A stretch of DNA of 14,911 nucleotides from an uncultured Parabacteroides sp. (GCF_902493135.1 NZ_CABUOD010000065.1:1-14911), one strand, 5' to 3'. Positions 6,542-14,660 are shown, numbered from the stretch's first letter. Numbers and translations are program-made. The notes: generated by a model from the sequence alone, not told the origin.

Positions 6542-7539
6542 GATTCTATAACCGTATAGAGGCCGTCTGCCGTATGAACCGATTGGGTGCGGAAAGGCGG
6601 TCTTTCCTGTTCGTGATCGATTATAAGCAAAACCGGGTGATTGTGGAAGAGCCGGATCGGATCGATCCGGAGGTGTTGCTTTACGACTTGGATGGTGTGA
6701 CGAATGTCGCGATTGGAAGTCGTATGAATAGCCGGGGGAACCGGACTTCTGTGATTCGATGGGAACCATCCCCTATGACACAAGAGGCCTATGCAGACTC
6801 GTTTCATAAAGTTGTCGGACATATCCGGGCCGGAAACTCTTACCTGACCAATCTGACTTGCGCCACTCCTGTCCGGACCGATCTGAGTTTAAAGGAAATT
6901 TTTGTCCGTTCGGAAGCTCGGTATAAGCTCTGGATGAAAGACCGTTTTGTCGTTTTCTCTCCTGAGATATTCGTGAAGATACGGGATGAACATATCTATT
7001 CCTATCCGATGAAAGGGACGATCGATGCTACATTGCCGGATGCCCGCAGGCGGATATTGGATGATCCGAAGGAAACGGCCGAACATGCTACGATTGTCGA
7101 CCTGATCCGCAATGACTTGAGTCGGGTGGCGACCGAAGTGACGGTGACCCGTTACCGGTACATAGACGAGCTGCCGACACATAAAGGCGCTTTGTTGCAG
7201 GTTAGTTCGGAGATCAGGGGCCGTCTTGTCGGAAACTGGCAGGCAAGGATAGGCGATTTGCTGTTCTGTCTCCTTCCGGCAGGTTCTATTACCGGGGCTC
7301 CCAAGAAGAAGACAATGGAGATTATAGCGGAAGCCGAGACTTACGAAAGAGGGTTCTATACGGGCGTCATGGGCTATTTTGACGGGAATAGGCTGGACAG
7401 TGCCGTCATGATCCGCTTTTTGGAACAACAGGCGGATGGCTCTTTGATCTTTAAGAGTGGAGGAGGCATCACCTCCCGAAGTGATTTGGCAAGCGAATAT
7501 AATGAAATGAAACAGAAAGTCTATGTTCCCATTTATTGA
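6538..7539 (+). CDS. pabB: Aminodeoxychorismate synthase component I
   Basis: Chorismate-binding enzyme that aminates chorismate to 4-amino-4-deoxychorismate for p-aminobenzoate and folate. With the chosen start it has 333 residues, the short form lacking the N-terminal half seen in E. coli PabB. Landmarks: PMKGTID with Lys159, matching the PabB-type lysine at the site where anthranilate synthases carry Ala; HATIVDLIRNDLSRV; PAGSITGAPKKKTMEII; YTGVMGYFDG; and SGGGITSRSDLASEYNE near the end. The frame is open back to an ATG at 6472, but that would overlap aguB by 70 bases; the ATG at 6538 gives a 4-base ATGA overlap. No glutamine amidotransferase partner (PabA/TrpG) is present here, so it must come from elsewhere. 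Confidence 0.93.
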   Translation: MRFYNRIEAVCRMNRLGAERRSFLFVIDYKQNRVIVEEPDRIDPEVLLYDLDGVTNVAIGSRMNSRGNRTSVIRWEPSPMTQEAYADSFHKVVGHIRAGNSYLTNLTCATPVRTDLSLKEIFVRSEARYKLWMKDRFVVFSPEIFVKIRDEHIYSYPMKGTIDATLPDARRRILDDPKETAEHATIVDLIRNDLSRVATEVTVTRYRYIDELPTHKGALLQVSSEIRGRLVGNWQARIGDLLFCLLPAGSITGAPKKKTMEIIAEAETYERGFYTGVMGYFDGNRLDSAVMIRFLEQQADGSLIFKSGGGITSRSDLASEYNEMKQKVYVPIY

Positions 7540-8113
7540 AACGATCCGGATCGAGGAGGGGCGGATTCATAATTTGCCCTACCATAACCGGCGTATGAAT
7601 GAGACACGTCGGAACGTGTTGCATCAAACCGCTACACTTGATTTGAGTGACTACATCCGACCCGGAAACTACCGGGAACGGACAAAGTGCCGTGTTGAAT
7701 ATGATAAAGATATTCTGAGGGTGGACTATGCCGCCTATCGCATTCGCCCGGTATCCTCTTTGCGGCTGGTCGTCGATGACGAAGCCGACTATCGGTATAA
7801 AAGTACGGACCGGAGTGTGCTGGATCGTTTGTTCGCATGTCGCGAAGCCGAAGACGACGTGCTGGTCGTCCGGAAAGGATTGTTGACCGATACCTCTATT
7901 TGCAACATTGCGCTTTGGAACGGGAAACAATGGATTACTCCTTCCGCGCCATTGCTGACAGGAACGAAAAGGGCTTTCTTGCTGGATCAGGGAGAGATTG
8001 TAGCAGGTAATATCCGCCCGGAGGATTTACCGGGCTATTCCCGTATCAGGTTGTTCAATGCGATGATTGAGTTCGGAGAAATCGATCTTCCGGTTGATAA
8101 GATCGTGCTTTGA
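7523..8113 (+). CDS. pabC: Aminodeoxychorismate lyase-like class IV aminotransferase
   Basis: A short PLP fold-type IV protein (196 residues; E. coli PabC is about 270) expected to release pyruvate from aminodeoxychorismate, giving p-aminobenzoate. Lys93 in YKSTDR aligns with the PLP lysine of PabC-type enzymes; VRKGLLTDTSICNI and PSAPLLTGTKRAFLL match the later conserved blocks. Its start overlaps the end of pabB by 17 bases, so the two are coupled, and this pairing is the main support for the PabC role over branched-chain or D-amino-acid aminotransferases. The 3' end overlaps, antisense, the 3' end of the next gene by 79 bases, and no terminator is visible between them. Confidence 0.85.
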   Translation: MFPFIETIRIEEGRIHNLPYHNRRMNETRRNVLHQTATLDLSDYIRPGNYRERTKCRVEYDKDILRVDYAAYRIRPVSSLRLVVDDEADYRYKSTDRSVLDRLFACREAEDDVLVVRKGLLTDTSICNIALWNGKQWITPSAPLLTGTKRAFLLDQGEIVAGNIRPEDLPGYSRIRLFNAMIEFGEIDLPVDKIVL

Positions 8114-8781
8114 CTCAGATAGTCCTTATCGTTGGCATAGATGTAGAGCAGGGTCCCGTTCTTGATGGTGTTGATGATCGGTTTGGCAAGCGACTGAGGC
8201 AGGGCGGGACAACCGAAACTTCTACCTAAGCGGCCTGCCGATACTGCAACGGACGGGCTGCAATAGTCAGCCCCGTGCACTACGATCGCCCGTTCTTTTG
8301 CCCGGTCGTTAATCCCTTTTTCCAAACCGTTCAGGACTAAGGAATAGCCGTTTTTACCCTGATATGTATTCTCCGTAACAAAAAATCCCAATGAACTTTT
8401 GTAGGAATTGACTTTGTTGGAGAACGAAGTGGCGTAATTCCCGCCGCTGTTTTTTCCGTGCGAGACAAGGGATGAGAACAGGAGCTTCTTATGTCGGATA
8501 TCTAGGACGTAAAGCCGCTCTTCCGTGGAGGGTTTCGTGAAGTCGATCAGGGTAATGATATCCTTGTTACGCCGTTCGATCGCCTGTGCTCCGGTTATCG
8601 CTTGCTCGAAGGCTGTATAGTCCACCACATTGTCCAGTTGCATATCCGCATAGAGCTGCCGGCATACCGAAGACACAGCCACCGCGGGATCAGCCGGGAT
8701 CAGGGGAGACGAACTTCTGGTTGCCGTATAATTAGCTGGAAGAAATAATAAAACCAAGTATAGACAGATGCGCAATAACAT
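8035..8781 (-). CDS. Murein L,D-transpeptidase catalytic domain family protein (YkuD_2 type)
   Basis: A 248-residue exported protein with a Sec-type signal (residues 1-20, MLLRICLYLVLLFLP). The catalytic region has IVVHGADYC (His169) and GRSFGCPALP (Ser188, Cys191), matching the YkuD_2 family, which is predicted to form or remodel peptidoglycan 3-3 cross-links in the periplasm; in vivo activity is less well documented than for classical YkuD. The conserved domain appears to end near KDYLSQSTIL (about residue 228). The last 20 residues read back over the pabC 3' end and may be a stop-loss extension. It lies 33 bases downstream of a second transpeptidase gene on the same strand, with its own promoter candidate in that gap. 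Confidence 0.85.
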   Translation of the reverse strand: MLLRICLYLVLLFLPANYTATRSSSPLIPADPAVAVSSVCRQLYADMQLDNVVDYTAFEQAITGAQAIERRNKDIITLIDFTKPSTEERLYVLDIRHKKLLFSSLVSHGKNSGGNYATSFSNKVNSYKSSLGFFVTENTYQGKNGYSLVLNGLEKGINDRAKERAIVVHGADYCSPSVAVSAGRLGRSFGCPALPQSLAKPIINTIKNGTLLYIYANDKDYLSQSTILSTGRSISPNSIIALNNLIRE

Positions 8782-8800
8782 AAGATTGAATAATGTCGCA

Positions 8801-8808
8801 CAAAGATA
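8801..8808 (-). promoter_or_regulatory. Candidate -7 promoter element for the YkuD_2 gene
   Basis: Read on the minus strand this is TATCTTTG, an exact TAnnTTTG match in the 33-base gap between the two transpeptidase genes. A TTTC lies 18 bases further upstream, inside the end of the preceding gene. The predicted start is near 8794, 13 bases before the ATG, so the second gene could be expressed alone as well as by read-through. Confidence 0.42.
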
Positions 8809-8814
8809 AGACTT

Positions 8815-9846
8815 TTAATCGAAAACGAAAACAATAGTCTCATTTACAGGTGCCCAATCATAAACGAACTTAGCGTGCGAGGTCGCGTTCCGGACACACA
8901 TATGGGAGCGTGGAGTCGTTCCAAGCGTTGGACTGTATTCGATCAGTGATTTGCGTGGCGCGTTTACCGGAACCCCGTGGATATATCCCCCGTTGGTGAA
9001 CCGGCTGGCATAGGGAGCGAATCCGCCTGTCTCTTTGCTGCCGTCTACGAGGTAAATCATCCTTGCCTTTTTTTCCTGGACGACAAATATGCCTAATGGC
9101 GTTTCTTGAGCGTATGGAGGGCGGTGCTGCCCGGTCGTTGCCGGATTCATGCTTCTGACCAGCCATTTGGAACCCGCATGTTCGAGTGTTGCGATGTTCT
9201 GGTTGGTGACATCGACGAATATGGCTTTGTCGAATGTGACGCTATCGGCTATCGGTTTGACATATTTTCCGGGAACCAGCCATTCTCCGTTTGTGTAGAT
9301 CGTTTGGATGCGGAAAAGGCGGTTGTTGTCGTCAAGCAATTTCACAAGAGCCCCGTCACGGCCATAGCGTTCGGCAGTCAGCGTGTCTTCCGGCAAATAT
9401 AGCGGGACAGACTGGTAACGTTCGATACCTAAAGTGTCGGAAACCCGCTTGTAAGCATCACGATGAAACTTCCGGACCAACGGGGCTTCCCCGTTCTTGT
9501 TCCTGTAATTTTGAAAGATCGCCCAACGGGATGGCTTTTGCTGGATCGAATCGAGCAAGCGAAGACCCGCACGGATCTTATCCCATTGGAATTCCCGTGT
9601 CGTGTCTTTATACGGATATGTGTCTGCCAAGGTGTGCTGGTCGTAGAGCAGTTCCTTTTCTATCACGATTTCGATGGGGGCAGGGAGTGCTACCGGTTCC
9701 GGGGGTGTTCCGGTGATGAGCGTGTCCTGTCCGAAGAAACCGGAATCCTGCGGCTCTCCCGGCTTTGCCGTACAGAAACTCAGTGTCGAAAGGCAAAGCA
9801 GCGAGAGCATGGGAATTATCTTCATTGCATCTATCATTCTGTTCAT
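8815..9846 (-). CDS. L,D-transpeptidase (YkuD domain), exported
   Basis: A 343-residue protein with an N-terminal export signal (hydrophobic about residues 8-24); an alternative start at Met8 (9825) gives a more compact signal. LSFC at 22-25 resembles a lipobox but has Phe before Cys, so lipidation is doubtful. The C-terminal YkuD domain includes TPLGIFVV (249-256), GGYIHGVPVN (His290) and TPRSHMCVRN (Ser314, His315, Cys317). The usual motif is SHGC followed by a hydrophobic residue and Arg; here Met replaces the Gly but the catalytic Cys and His remain. The N-terminal 220 residues are a long linker or substrate domain I cannot name. It lies 48 bases downstream of recQ on the same strand and may be partly co-transcribed with it. 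Confidence 0.87.
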   Translation of the reverse strand: MNRMIDAMKIIPMLSLLCLSTLSFCTAKPGEPQDSGFFGQDTLITGTPPEPVALPAPIEIVIEKELLYDQHTLADTYPYKDTTREFQWDKIRAGLRLLDSIQQKPSRWAIFQNYRNKNGEAPLVRKFHRDAYKRVSDTLGIERYQSVPLYLPEDTLTAERYGRDGALVKLLDDNNRLFRIQTIYTNGEWLVPGKYVKPIADSVTFDKAIFVDVTNQNIATLEHAGSKWLVRSMNPATTGQHRPPYAQETPLGIFVVQEKKARMIYLVDGSKETGGFAPYASRFTNGGYIHGVPVNAPRKSLIEYSPTLGTTPRSHMCVRNATSHAKFVYDWAPVNETIVFVFD

Positions 9847-9894
9847 TATGTAAATATAAACAAAAGAATGGAATGATTGTTTGTTTTTCTTTTT

Positions 9895-11724
9895 TTATTC
9901 CTTTTTAGGCAAACGAAGGACAAAGCGGATCAGGGCGACGAATACCTTTCCGTATTTGTCCAACTTGAGCTGTCCGACACCCCGTATTTCGCTAAACTCG
10001 TCGAGCGTGACCGGTTTCTTCTGGACCATATCTTCGAGGGCGTCATCCGAAAAGATGATATAAGCCGGGGTATGTTCGCGTTCGGCAATCTGCTTGCGGA
10101 GTTGTTGCAGGGAGTCGAGCAACGTTTCGTCCACAGAGGCGGATTCGATCGGGCGTATCGGACGGTATTTGTAGCCGCCTTTTTTGGTCGGCAGGGCAAA
10201 ATCTTTTGTCTTTTGATAAATGGCCATGAGTGCCTGCTGTTCGCCGAAAAGGACTTTACGTCCTAATGGAGTCACTTTGAGGTGACCGGCCGACATATAG
10301 TCGATTTCGATATAACCGAGCTGAAGCATCTGGTATAAATATTCTTTCCACTCTTTATAGCTGAGGTCCTTGCCTACACCGTAGGTTTTTAGTTTGTCGT
10401 ATCCTTTTTCCGTCAGTTCTTCCTTTTCGGCTCCCCGGAGTATATCGATCAGCAGGTGCATATTAGCCGTTTGACCGGTACGGAAAATGCCGCTCAAGGC
10501 CTTTTGCACCAAGATGCTCCCGTCGAAACGCCGGGGAGGATTCTTGCAGACGTCGCAGTTCCCGCAATCCTTGTCTGCCTCTTCTCCGAAATAGCTCAGC
10601 AAGATACGGCGGCGGCAAATGTCCGCCTCACAATACCGGCGCATCCGGTTCAACTTCTGCAAGCTGACGTCTTTCTGTCCGCTTTCCTCTGCAAAACGGC
10701 GAAGGAGCAGGATGTCACCTACGGAATAGAAAAGAAGCGTGTCGCTTTTCATTCCGTCCCGTCCGGCACGGCCTATTTCCTGGTAATAGTTCTCGATGCT
10801 TGCCGGCATATTATAATGAATGACCCAACGGACATTGCTTTTGTCTATCCCCATCCCGAACGCGACCGTTGCACACACCACATTGACACGGTCGTTGATG
10901 AAATCGTCCTGTGCTTTCTCGCGCTTGTCGGGGCTGAGCCCGGCATGATAGGCGACTGCCCGGATGCTGTACTCGGATAGTTCTTCGGCTAAAGACTCCG
11001 TACTGTTGCGGCTCATGCAGTAGATGATGCCGCTCTGCCGGTGGTGCCGGTTGATGAAATGGACAATCGCAGCGATCTTTTCCTTTTTGCTTAGTCCGCG
11101 ACGGATAGTGAGTGACAGGTTCGGGCGGTCGAAAGACGAGATGAATGTTTTAGGATCACGCAGTTTCAATTGATTCAGGATGTCCGTACGGGTGATTTTG
11201 TCCGCCGTAGCTGTCAGGGCGACGATCGGTACTTTCGGGAAATTCTCTTTCAGTACGGACAGTTGGGTATATTCGGGACGGAAATCATGTCCCCAATGCG
11301 AGATACAATGCGCTTCGTCGATGGCGATCAGCGAAATATCGATGCGGGGCAGGAGCCAATGCAGTTCGCTTATGATCCCTTCGGGCGAGATGTAGAGCAG
11401 TTTCACTTTCCCCTGTATGCAGAGTTGCCGTACCCGGTGGCGTTCTTCCTCCGGCATCATGCTGTTGAGCGCTGCAGCCGGTATGCCATTGGCAATCAGT
11501 CCTTCGACCTGGTCCTTCATCAAAGCGATAAGGGGAGATACTACGATGGCAGTTCCCGGCATATAGATTGCCGGAAGCTGGAAGCAGATCGATTTGCCAC
11601 CACCCGTAGGCATCAGGACCAGCGAATCTTCTTTCTGCAAGATGCGCTGTATGATTTCGGCCTGTAAAGGGCGAAATGAAGTGTATCCGAAGAACCGTTT
11701 GAGTAGTAACAATAACTCTTTCAT
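9895..11724 (-). CDS. recQ: ATP-dependent DNA helicase RecQ
   Basis: Cytoplasmic 3'-5' DNA helicase acting in recombination and replication-fork repair. At 609 residues it is full length for bacterial RecQ. Walker A PTGGGKS (39-45), DEAH (136-139) followed by the RecQ loop HWGHDFRPEY, motif III TATAD (171-175), motif V-VI region with GMGIDK and QEIGRAGRDG (315-324). The zinc-binding region has Cys365 or Cys370 with Cys387, Cys390 and Cys393. Winged-helix RQC follows, and a C-terminal HRDC domain (about 535-605, with FSEIRGVGQLKLDKYG). The frame is open to an ATG at 11817, but that lies upstream of the promoter candidate at 11763-11770 and adds a non-conserved tail; MKELLLLLKRFFGY at 11724 is the family-like start. 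Confidence 0.95.
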   Translation of the reverse strand: MKELLLLLKRFFGYTSFRPLQAEIIQRILQKEDSLVLMPTGGGKSICFQLPAIYMPGTAIVVSPLIALMKDQVEGLIANGIPAAALNSMMPEEERHRVRQLCIQGKVKLLYISPEGIISELHWLLPRIDISLIAIDEAHCISHWGHDFRPEYTQLSVLKENFPKVPIVALTATADKITRTDILNQLKLRDPKTFISSFDRPNLSLTIRRGLSKKEKIAAIVHFINRHHRQSGIIYCMSRNSTESLAEELSEYSIRAVAYHAGLSPDKREKAQDDFINDRVNVVCATVAFGMGIDKSNVRWVIHYNMPASIENYYQEIGRAGRDGMKSDTLLFYSVGDILLLRRFAEESGQKDVSLQKLNRMRRYCEADICRRRILLSYFGEEADKDCGNCDVCKNPPRRFDGSILVQKALSGIFRTGQTANMHLLIDILRGAEKEELTEKGYDKLKTYGVGKDLSYKEWKEYLYQMLQLGYIEIDYMSAGHLKVTPLGRKVLFGEQQALMAIYQKTKDFALPTKKGGYKYRPIRPIESASVDETLLDSLQQLRKQIAEREHTPAYIIFSDDALEDMVQKKPVTLDEFSEIRGVGQLKLDKYGKVFVALIRFVLRLPKKE

Positions 11725-11762
11725 GAGAATTAAAAAAGAACTGAATGTTTGATAAAAGCACG

Positions 11763-11770
11763 CAAATATA
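11763..11770 (-). promoter_or_regulatory. Candidate -7 promoter element for recQ
   Basis: TATATTTG on the minus strand, an exact TAnnTTTG match. The predicted start near 11756 gives a leader of about 32 bases to the ATG at 11724. No good -33 box is seen. Confidence 0.45.
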
Positions 11771-11777
11771 ACAAATA

Positions 11778-11810
11778 ATTGCAGAGATGCCGGATTTTTG
11801 TGTACCTTTG
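11778..11810 (+). promoter_or_regulatory. Candidate promoter for the RhlE-type helicase
   Basis: ATTG (11778-11781) and TACCTTTG (11803-11810) are separated by 21 bases, close to the Bacteroidetes -33/-7 layout. The predicted start is near 11817. It overlaps the divergent recQ control region, so the two promoters may interfere or be co-controlled. Confidence 0.48.
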
Positions 11811-11829
11811 TCACCATTATTTATTTAAC

Positions 11830-11844
11830 GAGCCGTGACGGCTC
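11830..11844 (+). promoter_or_regulatory. Perfect inverted repeat in the leader of the RhlE-type helicase
   Basis: GAGCCGT-G-ACGGCTC is a perfect 7-bp inverted repeat around one base; as RNA it would form a 6-bp GC-rich stem with a UGA loop. It lies about 13 bases after the predicted transcript start and ends 11 bases before the ATG at 11856. No T-run follows, so it is not a terminator. It could be an RNA structure controlling ribosome access or a dyad operator. Confidence 0.6.
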
Positions 11845-11855
11845 ATACTTATTAT

Positions 11856-13115
11856 ATGACATTTGAACAATTAGAACTGATCGAGCCGATACGCAAGGCT
11901 CTCAAAAAAGAAAAGTACACGACTCCCACTCCCATACAAGCCGAAGCCATTCCCGTAGTATTGGACGGATCTGATTTATTAGGTTGCGCACAGACCGGAA
12001 CCGGCAAGACGGCAGCTTTTTCCATCCCTATCATCCAGAAGATCGAAGAACGGATTTTAAGTGGGCGCAAGCCGGGCATCAAAGCTTTGATCCTGACTCC
12101 GACACGCGAATTGGCGATCCAGATTGGTGAAAGCTTTACGGCATACGGGCGTTATACTCACGTAGAACATACCGTTATTTTCGGTGGCGTAGGACAGAAG
12201 CCGCAGACGGATGCATTGGAACGGGGCGTGGATGTATTGATTGCAACTCCCGGCCGTTTGCTGGATTTGATCAATCAGGGTTTTATCCACCTGAACACAT
12301 TGGAATATTTTGTATTGGACGAAGCGGACCGAATGCTGGATATGGGGTTTATCCATGACATCAAACGTATCTTGCCTTTGCTCCCTAAGAAGCGCCAGTC
12401 CCTGTTTTTCTCTGCAACGATGCCGCCGGAGATCGAGCGTTTGGCCGGAACGATCCTCCATGAACCTGAGAAAGTAGAGGTGACTCCTGCATCTTCCACT
12501 GTTGATACGATCGACCAGTCTGTCTATTTTGTCGAGAAGGCGGAAAAGATCAATCTGCTGAAGAATCTCCTGGAAGACCGTTCGTTGGAATCCGTTTTGG
12601 TTTTCACCCGTACGAAGCATGGAGCGGATAAAGTGACCCGTGTCCTGAATAAAGCCGGGATAGGTGCTGAAGCCATTCATGGAAACAAAGGGCAGAACGC
12701 CCGCCAGCGTGCCTTGACCAGCTTTAAGGATCATACGCTCCGTGTTTTGATCGCGACCGATATCGCCGCCCGCGGCATCGATGTCGACCATCTTTCTCAT
12801 GTCATCAACTATGATTTGCCGAATGTGCCGGAGACCTATGTGCACCGTATCGGCCGTACCGGTCGTGCCGGCCGTAGCGGGATCGCTTTCTCTTTTTGCG
12901 ATGTGGAGGAAGTACCGTATCTGAAAGATATCCAGAAGCTGATCGGCAAAGAAGTGCTGGTTGCCGGTGGCCATATATTCGAGACTGCCGAGGTTAAGGA
13001 AGCGGTTGCCGAGAAGAAAAAGGCGATAAAGGAAGAGTCCAAACGCCGGAATATGTTCGGTAGCAAACGCGATGGAAGTTTTTGGCGGAATAAGAAAAGA
13101 GCGGCAAGTAAATAA
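11856..13115 (+). CDS. rhlE: DEAD-box ATP-dependent RNA helicase, RhlE type
   Basis: Cytoplasmic RNA helicase, probably acting in ribosome assembly or RNA turnover, often cold-related in this family. 419 residues. Q motif region PTPIQAEAIP (24-33), Walker A AQTGTGKT (45-52), PTREL (82-86), TPGR (131-134), DEAD (155-158), SAT (186-188), then the second RecA domain with VLVFTRTKHGADK, ATDIAARGID and HRIGRTGRAGRSG. A Lys/Arg-rich tail closes the protein, as in RhlE. The frame is open to a GTG at 11835 inside the leader hairpin; MTFEQLELIEPI at 11856 is the conserved family start and is preferred. RhlE versus another DEAD-box subgroup is judged from length and the short basic tail. Confidence 0.93.
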   Translation: MTFEQLELIEPIRKALKKEKYTTPTPIQAEAIPVVLDGSDLLGCAQTGTGKTAAFSIPIIQKIEERILSGRKPGIKALILTPTRELAIQIGESFTAYGRYTHVEHTVIFGGVGQKPQTDALERGVDVLIATPGRLLDLINQGFIHLNTLEYFVLDEADRMLDMGFIHDIKRILPLLPKKRQSLFFSATMPPEIERLAGTILHEPEKVEVTPASSTVDTIDQSVYFVEKAEKINLLKNLLEDRSLESVLVFTRTKHGADKVTRVLNKAGIGAEAIHGNKGQNARQRALTSFKDHTLRVLIATDIAARGIDVDHLSHVINYDLPNVPETYVHRIGRTGRAGRSGIAFSFCDVEEVPYLKDIQKLIGKEVLVAGGHIFETAEVKEAVAEKKKAIKEESKRRNMFGSKRDGSFWRNKKRAASK

Positions 13116-13130
13116 AACAGCCATTTATCC

Positions 13131-13161
13131 TTTGAAATGTTCATGAAATATTATAAATTTG
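13131..13161 (+). promoter_or_regulatory. Promoter for the GH109-type gene
   Basis: TTTG (13131-13134), a 19-base spacer and TAAATTTG (13154-13161) give the cleanest match in the window to the Bacteroidetes housekeeping promoter. The predicted start is near 13168, 25 bases before the ATG at 13193. Confidence 0.7.
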
Positions 13162-13192
13162 CCCACTTAACATACAAATTCTAAATTGGAAA

Positions 13193-14608
13193 ATGGAAAA
13201 CACTCGTCGTTCATTCCTGAAAAAGATGACCGCTGCCGGAATCGGTACAGCCGGTCTTGCATTAAGTAGCAACGCCGCCGCTGCTACAGTTACAACAGAA
13301 ACAAGTGCGGAAAAGAAAAAGAAACCTGCCGGCAAAGACGATGGCAAGTTGCGCTTCGGTTTTATCGGTACAGGCTCCCGTTGTCATGAACATATCAACA
13401 ACGTATTGTCTATCCCCGGAAACAAGATCGTGGCTATTTGCGATATCCAGGCCGGCCCGATCCAGCGTACACTGGATCATATCGCCAAGTTCAATGTCCC
13501 GGCTCCGAAGGTCTATACAGGCAGCGAACGTGAATTTGAAAAGATGCTGAACAACGAAGAGTTCGATTGCGTCATCATCGCCAGCCCGTGGGAATGGCAC
13601 GTACCGATGTCGGTGGCAGCCATGAAAGCGGGCGTCCCCTATGTCGGTGTGGAAGTGTCTGCTGCCAATACGCTGGAAGAATGCTGGGATCTGGTTAACG
13701 TATCGGAAGCTACGGGAAGCCATCTGAACATCATGGAAAACGTTTGTTACCGTCGTGACTGCATGGCTGCTTTGAACATGGTTCGTCAGGGCCTGTTCGG
13801 CGAATTGCTGCATGCGACTTGCGGTTACGAACATGACTTGCGCGAAGTGAAATTCAATGATGGACAGCACTACAACTATGTGCCGGGAAGTGGCGACCTG
13901 CGTATGGGACCGACTGCTTTTGCTGAAGCCCAGTGGCGTACGAATCATTCCGTTCATCGCAATGGCGATATCTATCCGACTCATGGCATCGGTCCGGTTG
14001 CGAATTGTTTGGATATTAACCGTGGAAATCGTTTTATGTCTTTGTCTGCGATGGCTACTCAACCGCGTGGCCTGCATAAGTTTATTGTTGACAATGGCGG
14101 TGCAAACCATCCGTTGGCAAAGGTTAACTTCAACTTGGGCGATATCGTAACCTCCATGATTAAATGTTCTAATGGACAGACAGTCATTGTGACTCACGAT
14201 ACGAATTCTCCTCGTCCTTACTCTCTGGGTTTTCGTATCCAAGGTACTGAAGGCTTGTGGATGAACGATGGCGACCATGTATATGTTCAGGGTAAATCCA
14301 AACCTCACCGTTGGGATGATTCGGAAGAATGGTTCAAGAAATACGATCATACCTTGTGGTCCAAACATGAAGCCGAAGCAGCCCAGGCTGGACACGGCGG
14401 TATGGACTATGTGATGATGTTCGACTTGATCAACGCTATCCGCAACAAGAAGCCGGCTCCTATGGACTGCTACGATGCAGCTGCATGGAGTGCCATTTCC
14501 GGTTTGTCGGAGATGTCTATCGCCCGTGGCGGCGCATTGGTCGATTTCCCCGACTTTACACGCGGACAGTGGATTCACCGTAAACCGGCATTTGCTTTGT
14601 CTGAATAA
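13193..14608 (+). CDS. Gfo/Idh/MocA-family protein, GH109-type glycosidase (putative alpha-N-acetylgalactosaminidase)
   Basis: A 471-residue exported protein. A twin-arginine signal (TRRSFLK, residues 4-10) with a hydrophobic stretch and an Ala-rich cleavage region (about 28-31) indicates export folded, with its cofactor bound. The Rossmann motif GFIGTGSR (56-63) binds NAD. VGVEVSAANTLEECW (151-165), MENVCYR (181-187), NGDIYPTHGIGP (257-268) and GHGGMDYVMMFDL near the C-terminus are typical of family GH109, which cleaves alpha-linked GalNAc by an NAD-dependent oxidation, elimination and reduction route. The likely role is host or dietary glycan trimming in the periplasm. Substrate within GH109 cannot be confirmed from sequence. 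It is a stand-alone gene between its own promoter and terminator. Confidence 0.85.
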   Translation: MENTRRSFLKKMTAAGIGTAGLALSSNAAAATVTTETSAEKKKKPAGKDDGKLRFGFIGTGSRCHEHINNVLSIPGNKIVAICDIQAGPIQRTLDHIAKFNVPAPKVYTGSEREFEKMLNNEEFDCVIIASPWEWHVPMSVAAMKAGVPYVGVEVSAANTLEECWDLVNVSEATGSHLNIMENVCYRRDCMAALNMVRQGLFGELLHATCGYEHDLREVKFNDGQHYNYVPGSGDLRMGPTAFAEAQWRTNHSVHRNGDIYPTHGIGPVANCLDINRGNRFMSLSAMATQPRGLHKFIVDNGGANHPLAKVNFNLGDIVTSMIKCSNGQTVIVTHDTNSPRPYSLGFRIQGTEGLWMNDGDHVYVQGKSKPHRWDDSEEWFKKYDHTLWSKHEAEAAQAGHGGMDYVMMFDLINAIRNKKPAPMDCYDAAAWSAISGLSEMSIARGGALVDFPDFTRGQWIHRKPAFALSE

Positions 14609-14628
14609 GAAAAACTGAAATATCCATG

Positions 14629-14660
14629 AAAAGGCTATCGGGTTCCGATGGCCTTTTTTT
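14629..14660 (+). terminator. Rho-independent terminator after the GH109-type gene
   Basis: A 13-bp stem (14629-14641 with 14645-14657, one U-G wobble), a three-base GTT loop and a seven-T run (14654-14660). It begins 20 bases after the stop codon and is the strongest terminator seen in the window. The A/T-matched ends may also allow it to act on the opposite strand. Confidence 0.92.

Noticed and set aside
11725..11817. 31-residue N-terminal extension of RecQ
   Set aside because: Its start lies upstream of a good recQ promoter element and the extension is not like any RecQ N-terminus.
12057..13124. A 355-codon minus-strand open frame opposite the RhlE-type helicase
   Set aside because: Shadow of a strongly conserved DEAD-box gene; its protein has no domain-like pattern.
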